This document shows, one piece after another, positions 58,063-64,000 of a DNA stretch of 64,000 nt. Each line of letters begins with the position of its first letter. The first letter of the stretch is position 1. The stretch lies in the NCBI GenBank assembly GCA_030435675.1, contig CM059622.1:8184001-8248000 (forward strand). The letters are read 5' to 3'. The position numbers and the translations under genes were made by a program. The notes beneath the pieces were generated by a model. That model saw only the letters and a program-made list of their open reading frames with translations, made no database searches and was not told where the DNA came from. The DNA comes from Steinernema hermaphroditum. Taxonomy: Eukaryota; Nematoda; Chromadorea; Rhabditida; Steinernematidae.

Positions 58063-58475
58063 AAAGAGCACAGGTGAAAAAAGAGCACGGGTGAAAAAAG
58101 AGCACACTTTTTTCATGAACAGAATTTGTGTGACCGTTCTGATGATGGCTTTATTTAAAAGTGCTAGGATATCAGCGAAGCTGTTAAGACTACAGGCTCG
58201 CCCTTCGGGCTCGCTTTAAATCGATAGGCATAGTCCTAAGCCGGAGCCTAAGCCAAGCCTGGATGTTAGGCCGCACGCAAAAATGAATACGGGGCTCGCT
58301 TCGCTCGCCCGCAGCTGTCTGTGTGCACAATCCGAGGAGAGCGTGGTCTGAAACTCCATTTCAAATATCTATCTGTGTTCATGAAAAAAGTGTGCTCTTT
58401 TTTCATCTGTGCTCTTTTTTTCCCATGTGCTCTTTTTTCACTGTGCTCTTTTTTCACCTGTGCTCTTTTTTCATG
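58063..58475. repeat. Inverted element with arms of repeated GTGAAAAAAGAGCACA
   Basis: The left arm (58063-58122) has three copies of the 16-17 bp unit GTGAAAAAAGAGCACA; the right arm (58376-58475) has five in reverse orientation. The interior 58190-58320 is a reverse copy of the AGGCTTGGCTTAGG dispersed repeat. Confidence 0.88.
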
Positions 58476-58628
58476 AGACCTACGCGTGACTGTCTCGAAT
58501 GCAGACACATTTGACACCGTAAAACAGCACTGTTTCTTTATTTTTACTACAGTGCGTGCCATAATTATAGTCTTACTTTGTTTGGTGGCCAGTTCTTGCA
58601 CATAAAATGCTTTTCACGTAAGTCAAGC

Positions 58629-59003
58629 AAGGCCTTGACCTGATAGAACATCAACAGCCATGCACGCGCACAAAGTTTCGAAATCAGTCGACAGCATTTT
58701 ACAGCGAGAAGTTTCACTTGATCGGGACCAGGAACGATTAATCAGAAACAACAATGACTGCACATTCGAACTGATCGGACTCTTAGAAGCCCGCCGAACC
58801 AGTAGATGATGTTTAAATTTGCGTATTACGGCTCAATTGACGAAAAACCACGTGTAACTCCAAGTGAGCCTATCAATATCAGCCTATCAGGCAGTGCCGA
58901 AACGACTTTTTTGTTCCTTCTGGATACTGCGTAAAATGCTGTCGACTGATTTCGAAACTTTGCATGCGTGCATGGCGGTTGATGCTCTATCAAGTGGCCT
59001 TCC
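58629..59003. repeat. Foldback element
   Basis: The arm GATAGAACATCAACAGCCAT, then TTTCGAAATCAGTCGACAGC at 58642-58701 is mirrored as GCTGTCGACTGATTTCGAAA, then ATGGCGGTTGATGCTCTATC at 58938-58991. The interior is unassigned. Confidence 0.88.
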
Positions 59004-59062
59004 TTAATTTACGCGTTGTATGCGCAAGAACAGGTCATCAAACAAAATGAGCCTATAATTAT

Positions 59063-59490
59063 AGGCTCGTTCATACTCACCGGTGACGGTGACGAGCTGT
59101 TCATACTGACCGTGACGTCACCCGCGATATCACCAGTGGTGTCACCGATGATCCAGTATGAACACGTGCGTGACCGTCAGTCACGGTAACGCCGCTGGTG
59201 ACGGTAAATTCCCGATACTGCGCCCTGAAAGCTCAATAACAGTGATCGTTATTTTTCCTTTCCAAATCCCATTGTCAAACAAAAAGAAAAATAGCGATCA
59301 CCGTAGTTATTGAGCTTTCAAGGCGCAGCATCGGGAGCACTGCGTCACGATCGTCATCACCATGACCGTCGCACGGTGTTCATACTGGATCACCGGTGAC
59401 GCCACTGGTGATATCGCGGGTGACGTCACCGGTGACTTCACGGTCAGTATGAACAGCTCGTCACCGTCACCGGTGAGTATGAACGAGCCG
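59063..59490. repeat. Palindromic element rich in GTCACC/GGTGAC
   Basis: Arms of about 210 bp run from GGCTCGTTCATACTCACCGG to its complement. GGTGAC or GTCACC occurs more than twenty times. The centre is near 59280. Each arm also contains smaller palindromes such as TCACCGGTGA. Confidence 0.9.
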
Positions 59491-59716
59491 AGCCTTATGA
59501 CGCGCACTGTATATATAATACTGTGTTGAACAAAAGTGTAGGCAAACTCTGATGTGTTTGGAGATGCGTGGGTTTCCGTGACTTTCACGGGGAAACGAGC
59601 GTCGTCACATGAAAGAACCATCGACTTCACCAAAAAATCACTTTTAAGCGCTTGAGTACATTTCTTAAAACAGTGAAGTACGGAAAACAGGAACATGGAT
59701 GTGTTTGTAGGACATC

Positions 59717-59722
59717 GTTTAT
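59717..59722 (-). promoter_or_regulatory. Poly(A) signal of OSGEP
   Basis: AATAAA on the minus strand, 34 nt after the stop codon. Confidence 0.65.
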
Positions 59723-59756
59723 TCGTAGGAACGTAATAAAAACGGGAAGGGAGGAG

Positions 59757-60848
59757 TTAATCGCGCCATACGACCTCCACCTGGTCGGTCCGGAATCGCT
59801 GCGTAGTCGTGCACTCCTCGATCTCGGCGCGAACTCCGCTGCGCGCCATGTGCCACCCTGCCTGGGCGATCATGGCGCCGTTGTCGATGCAGAAGCGTTC
59901 GTCCGTCGCGTACAACTTCGCTCCGCGCTCCTCGGCCATGATGCCCATCATCTGCTGGAGTCGGAGGTTGCAGCCGACGCCGCCGACGATGAGGACTTCA
60001 TTGCTGCCGTTGTGCGCCATCGCGCGCTCCGTGATCTCCACCAGCATGGCGAAGACGGTCTCCTGCAGCGAGAAGCACAGATCTTCGGCGGTGTACTCCC
60101 CGTACTTGATCAGTTTCTGCGCTTCGCTCTCGATCTTCGACAGGATCCCTGACAGCGAGATGTCCATCCCCTTCACGATGTACGACAGGTTGTAGAGTTT
60201 CTTGCCTCCCCGCGCCATAATCTCAATGTTCTGTCCCGGGCTGGGGTCGTTCGAAAGCCTCAGGACGCGGGCGAAGCGATCCAAACAGTTTCCGACGGCA
60301 ATGTCGATGGTCTCTCCGAAGATACGGTAGCAGTGGTCCGAGTACGATATGACCTAAACGAGCGATCTTGGAGTAGAGAAGGCGCGCCTTACCTGAGTGT
60401 TACCTCCGCTGACGTAGAGGACGACGGGGTTCTCGGCGCCGGTGATCAGTCTCCCCATCTCGATGTGTCCGACGCAGTGGTTCACCGGGAGAATCGGCTT
60501 GTTCCACATCTGGGACAACATCCGCGCCACGATGGCCCCCACCTGCAGCGGCGCTCCCATTCCGGGACCCTTCGTGTAGGCGATGCCATCGATTTCTTCG
60601 CTGGGATCCTGAAAGGAAGGCGTTCACCAAGAGAGAGGCGCACTCACCTGAACCTTCGCTTGCTTCAGCGCCTCAAGAACCAGTCCGACGATGTGCTGTC
60701 GGTGGTGAATCGCCGTCTCCGTCGGGCGGAATCCTTCACCCGGTGACGCACAGAAGGTCCGTCGCGGATTTGCCAGCACTTCGCCGTCGCGCACGATACC
60801 GACGCCGATCTTGTTGGCGCTACCTTCTATGCCGAGGATGCACACCAT
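59757..60848 (-). CDS. OSGEP: tRNA N6-adenosine threonylcarbamoyltransferase OSGEP (Kae1)
   Basis: Catalytic subunit of the KEOPS complex, which makes t6A at position 37 of ANN-decoding tRNAs. Exons (minus): 60848-60648, 60608-60393, 60353-59757; phase 0, 337 residues (human 335). ASKHA-fold motifs: [16 protein letters not shown] at the start, [13 protein letters not shown], the metal-binding HCVGH (H111, H115), [20 protein letters not shown], and the late [15 protein letters not shown] and [14 protein letters not shown]. The ATG follows AGAGTTTCAG by 2 nt. It lies 133 bp downstream of the CISD3-like gene, a likely operon partner. No mitochondrial presequence, so it is the cytosolic/nuclear type, not OSGEPL1. 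Confidence 0.96.
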
Positions 60849-60850
60849 CG

Positions 60851-60860
60851 CTGAAACTCT
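60851..60860 (-). promoter_or_regulatory. Likely trans-splice acceptor of OSGEP
   Basis: Minus strand AGAGTTTCAG ends at 60851, two bases before ATG. Confidence 0.6.
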
Positions 60861-60981
60861 TCGAGTGCACACAAATGAGAGAGAGGCAAAGATATCGAGC
60901 GAAAAACTTTCATTAGAACACAGGGAGAACTTAAAACTATCTTTACACAACAGATAACAACTTCCTACATAACTCAATCGA

Positions 60982-61562
60982 TCAATCAAAGAGGCTTGCC
61001 TTCGAGTCCACTGGCTTCGCGGCATCGACGTGAGATCCGTCGCAGAATGGCCTAAAATAGAGATTAGGAACAAGTATCAGAGGGGCTTCGACTTGCCTGT
61101 TCTTCGTTTGTTTGCAATTGCATAGCCACACTTCCATATCGCGGTCGGGGATGAATCGGACGGGCTTCAGCTTGAGATCGGGCACGCGCAGTGAGTTGTG
61201 CGATCCGTCGCACAGAGGCTGACTGCCGCTGTATCCACAGGAGCACCACGCGTACACATTGTCCTTCTTCAGCATGACCCTCGTCGGCAACTTCGAGTGC
61301 ATCTTTCCGGTCCCCGGTAGCAGGTGGTTCGTTCCTTGCAGACCGTAGGGTTCCTCGGGCTTCTTCTCTTGCAGCTAAATCGTTCAAAATGGAAAGAAAT
61401 GGGAGGTGGGCCTACTAAATGGTATTTGAGGACGTTTGGCTCGGTCCCGACGAAGTGCTTTCCTTTCCGAACGAGGCGATAAGGCCCAAATCCGGTCTTC
61501 TGACTCTGCCGCAGTGCCGAAGTGGAGAGGTATCTCGCCGACGACACCGCCGAGGCCATCAT
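60982..61562 (-). CDS. CISD3: CDGSH iron-sulfur domain protein 3 (mitochondrial, two domains)
   Basis: Mitochondrial-matrix 2Fe-2S protein with two CDGSH modules in one chain (MiNT type). Exons (minus): 61562-61416, 61374-61097, 61051-60982; 164 residues. The start ([19 protein letters not shown]) is basic and hydroxylated, fitting mitochondrial import. Cluster ligands are complete in both modules: C93, C95, C104, H108 in [17 protein letters not shown] and C134, C136, C145, H149 in [17 protein letters not shown]. The second module is split by an intron with a GC donor (CAG|GCAAGT, 61096-61052). The ATG follows GCTCTTTCAG by 3 nt. First gene of a probable pair with OSGEP. Confidence 0.95.
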
Positions 61563-61565
61563 CCT

Positions 61566-61575
61566 CTGAAAGAGC
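61566..61575 (-). promoter_or_regulatory. Likely trans-splice acceptor of CISD3
   Basis: Minus strand GCTCTTTCAG ends at 61566, three bases before ATG. Confidence 0.6.
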
Positions 61576-61764
61576 CGCTGATGAATTCGATCCTGAAGAC
61601 AAATCAGAGGAGCTGCAGAGGAGGCCTTCGCCACGCTAGGGTGATCGACGTGTGTGGCAACGTTTTCCACCCAGGACCCATTCACGCCCCCTTCTGTGCT
61701 TCAACACTCACATCACACCAACATTACCGTGGTTGTTGTTTACGAGCAGAGATCGGAACTGAGC

Positions 61765-62180
61765 CGAGCCTCTGAGCCGAGCCTCTGAGCCGAGAACGGA
61801 GCCCCTGAGCCGAGAACGGAGCCCCTGAGCCGAGAACGGAGACCCTGAGCCGAGAACGGAGCCCGAGCCGAGAACGGAGCCCCTGAGCCGAGAACGGAGA
61901 CCCTGAGCCGAGAACGGAGCCCGAGCCGAGAACGGAGCCCCTGAGCCGAGAACGGAGCCCGAGCCGAGAACGGAGCCCCTGAGCCGAGAACGGAGCCCGA
62001 GCCGAGAACGGAGCCCCTGAGCCGAGAACGGAGCCCCTGAGCCGAGAACGGAGCCCGAGCCGAGAACGGAGCCCGAGCCGAGAACGGAGCCCGAGCCGAG
62101 AACGGAGCCCGAGCCGAGAACGGAGCCCGAGCCGAGAACGGAGCCGGCTCGGGTTGGATCCGAGCCGAGAACGGAGCCGG
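61765..62180. repeat. GC-rich minisatellite (GAGCCGAGAACGGAGCC units)
   Basis: About 25 copies of a 15- or 20-bp unit, GAGCCGAGAACGGAG with CC or CCCCT spacing, in mixed order. The minus strand stays open in all three frames across the array because the unit has no stop; those frames are not called as genes. Confidence 0.92.
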
Positions 62181-62361
62181 GGCCGGCCATATATACCAGG
62201 GAAAATTTCGACCGTTCGCGGGGAGCGGTAGCAGACGGCGAGAGAAAATCGGATGCCCTGCTCCGCCGCTGTACGCCAATTGTCTCTCGTCGTCTGCGCC
62301 CTTATTACCGATCCCCACGTACACGTAAAATTTTGAAAAAAAAGTGAAAACCAAGACACGC

Positions 62362-62671
62362 GGGAACCATCAGGGCAGCTGGCTGCGCGGACTTTCAGCG
62401 AGACTTCGACTGGCTGCGCGGACTTTCAGCGAGACTTCGACTTCTCTGGCGGCGCGGGTAGAGTCGGGCGGCAGTAACTAGCTTTTTGGTCTGGGCCGAA
62501 TGATTTGAGTGAGCGGTCGTTCTCGGCCGTCGTTGTTGGTGCAATGATCGCTCCCGGCTCCCAGAAGGCCTGGAACACCAGGGAGCCGTAGTTCCTGGAA
62601 CACCAGGGAGCCGCCAGAGAAGTCGAAGTCTCGCTGAAAGTCCGCGCAGCCAGCTGCCCTGATGGTTCCCG
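62362..62671. repeat. Inverted repeat with an internal 32-bp duplication
   Basis: GGAACCATCAGGGCAGCTGG, then CTGCGCGGACTTTCAGCGAG at the left is mirrored exactly at 62610-62671. In the left arm the CTGGCTGCGCGGACTTTCAG, GCGAGACTTCGA unit occurs twice. Between the arms, GGAACACCAGGGAGCCG occurs twice. Confidence 0.88.
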
Positions 62672-63028
62672 GTTCGTCCGTTGTGCTCCACCGACGCGTT
62701 TCATCCGGATGCCGTTCTTCACCCGTGTCTCCCGCGGAAACTGCCGAAGAAGCTCTTCAACTCCGACATTCGTGCCACCACCCGAGTTGAGAACAGATGC
62801 ACTGTGCTCCACCGTCACCGGAATCAGCTCTTCGCATCTCTTATCCCCGCGCACACTTATGGGATCGCCGTGTTCTACTCTGATGTGCCGAAGCCAGAAG
62901 AAGACCGGCGACTACGGAGTGACAATGAGTTTCTTGTGCATATATATGACGTCTCACAAGGCGTAAGCCTTAGACACGAGAAATAAACTCGTAAACTCGT
63001 AAACACGAACAGTCAGAATTGTCCCTAG
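62672..63028. other. Coding-like stretch, not assigned
   Basis: Open frames on both strands (plus 62681-62986; minus 62426-62854). The minus frame has a plausible run (VGVEELLRQFPRETRVKNGI), but no family was recognised and no splice partners were found. Confidence 0.25.
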
Positions 63029-63030
63029 TA

Positions 63031-64000
63031 CAGGGTTATCGGAAAGTTCTGCAACATGAAAAACACAATTTTTCTCAAACAAAACCATTTTAATTCCAAA
63101 AACGAACAATACTACGTTATTCAGCACGCTGAATTACACATAAAACGTGAATTTCATTCAAAATGGCCTCCTCTAGCGTCGATAGAACGCCTTCACTCGC
63201 TTCTTGAAATTTTCGACGATCGCCGCGGGTGTTTCCACGCTGATTTCTTCCCAAGCGGCCAGGAGATCGCGCTTCAAGTCGTCCAAGGTGGCGTGTCTTC
63301 TTCGGCAGGCTTTTTCCTCCAGAATGGACCAAATTGCGTAGTCCATCGGGTTTAAATCCGGCGAGTTTGAGGGCCAAACTGACTTGTCCCAAAACCATGG
63401 GATTTGGTCTTCCAAGAAGCTCATCGTTGATTTGGATCCATGGGCGTGTGCCCAGTCATGCTGGAACACCCGTCCGTGGTCCTATAAGTGTTTTTCGGTC
63501 CAGGGAATCAGATGCTTCACCAAGATCTCTTATTGCTACACCTGAGAGTCCATTTTCACACCTTTTTCAACGAAAACCGGGAAAATTTTTCTAGTTGCGC
63601 AGATTTCGCCCCAAACCATCACAGAATTGGGGAAATGGTTTGTTTTAACGTGCTTCGTACGCGAGGAGCCTTTCTGCAGCAGGTAACAGTGATTCTGGGA
63701 GTTGTGGACCGCTTAGATGGTAAAAATCTTCTCATCGGAGAAGACCACATTGGCGAATCCGGACCCGCGGCTCTCGGCTCTCAGCTTCTTGCACTTCTGA
63801 AGACGTTCGGCCTTTTTCGCATCGGTTAGCAGGTGTCCGCGGCTTATTTTGTAGCTCTTGAGATGGAGATCCTCGGTGACAAGCTTGTGCATCGATGCGT
63901 AGCCGATTTTGTACTTCTTGGCCAGCTTCATGATGGATCGGTCGGGATTGCGCTTGATCATCTTCCGAACGGCCTCTCGGACTTGTGGAGTTCTTGCAGT
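63031..64000 (-). pseudogene. Tc1/mariner-type transposon, broken, runs off the window
   Basis: One end begins after a TA at 63029 with CAGGGTTATCGGAAAGTTCT, a plausible terminal repeat. Minus-strand transposase pieces: a helix-turn-helix part and VVFSDEKIFTI (first catalytic Asp) at 63961-63713, and QHDWAHAHGS...WPSNSPDLNPMDYAIW at 63469-63173 with the second and third acidic residues. Counting residues between the last two Asp gives 37, suggesting the DD37D (maT-like) branch. In-frame stops follow TI near 63712, twice near 63530 and once near 63480, so this copy is dead. The other end lies beyond 64000. Confidence 0.85.

Noticed and set aside
61708..62359. Three overlapping long minus-strand frames (160-211 codons)
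   Set aside because: They come from a stop-free minisatellite unit, not from a gene; composition is purely repetitive.

Overview
This is a stretch of compact, intron-rich animal nuclear DNA, most probably from a nematode. Every gene that could be rebuilt is a eukaryotic gene cut by many short introns (mostly 38-60 bp). Many start codons sit 1-21 nt after an isolated splice acceptor (TTTCAG-like) with no coding exon before it, which is the mark of spliced-leader trans-splicing. Genes lie in tight same-strand runs with short gaps, as in nematode operons. The transposon mix (RTE LINE, BEL/Pao, Ty3/gypsy, hAT, PIF/Harbinger, Tc1/mariner, foldback elements) fits, but I cannot name the species, and another compact ecdysozoan is not excluded.

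Layout. 1-5 kb: decayed retrotransposons (RTE, BEL/Pao, Ty3/gypsy) and a repeat family with GTGGTCCC ends. 5.5-10.1 kb (+): a 13-exon Diaphanous-type formin. 11.1-12.5 kb (+): a TMEM26 homologue. 12.6-16.4 kb: tandem GTGGTCCC repeats and a hAT-rich block with hexamer arrays. 16.5-20.6 kb (-): katanin p60, ERCC1, NUBP1, a likely operon. 21.5-26.9 kb (+): two neuronal calcium sensor genes in tandem. 26.9-33.2 kb (-): ANP32, WAC, mitochondrial 3-oxoacyl-ACP synthase (OXSM), RAE1, a likely operon with an 814-bp foldback element between the last two genes. 34.6-37.3 kb (+): NDUFB7 and an unidentified helical protein. 37.4-39.3 kb (-): mitochondrial ClpX. 40.1-43.1 kb (+): PIGO. 43.4-45.8 kb: a PIF/Harbinger transposon. 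45.9-50.7 kb (-): a Still-life/TIAM RhoGEF followed by an unidentified gene. 51.4-55.1 kb: a second Harbinger-ended element packed with nested palindromes. 56.1-57.6 kb (+): SNX1/2. 58.0-59.5 kb: three more palindromic elements. 59.8-61.6 kb (-): CISD3-like and OSGEP. 61.8-62.7 kb: a minisatellite and an inverted repeat. 63.0-64.0 kb: a broken Tc1/mariner-type element running off the end.

Functions. The genes are housekeeping (DNA repair, Fe-S cluster assembly, mitochondrial protein quality and fatty acid synthesis, complex I, tRNA modification, GPI anchors, mRNA export) or act on cytoskeleton and signalling (formin, katanin, RhoGEF, calcium sensors). I see no metabolic cluster or defence island. 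The most unusual aspect is structural: at least ten long inverted repeats, several forming families, sitting in introns, between probable operon genes and inside a transposon. Exon boundaries were worked out by hand from splice signals, reading frame and remembered family conservation. No search was run.
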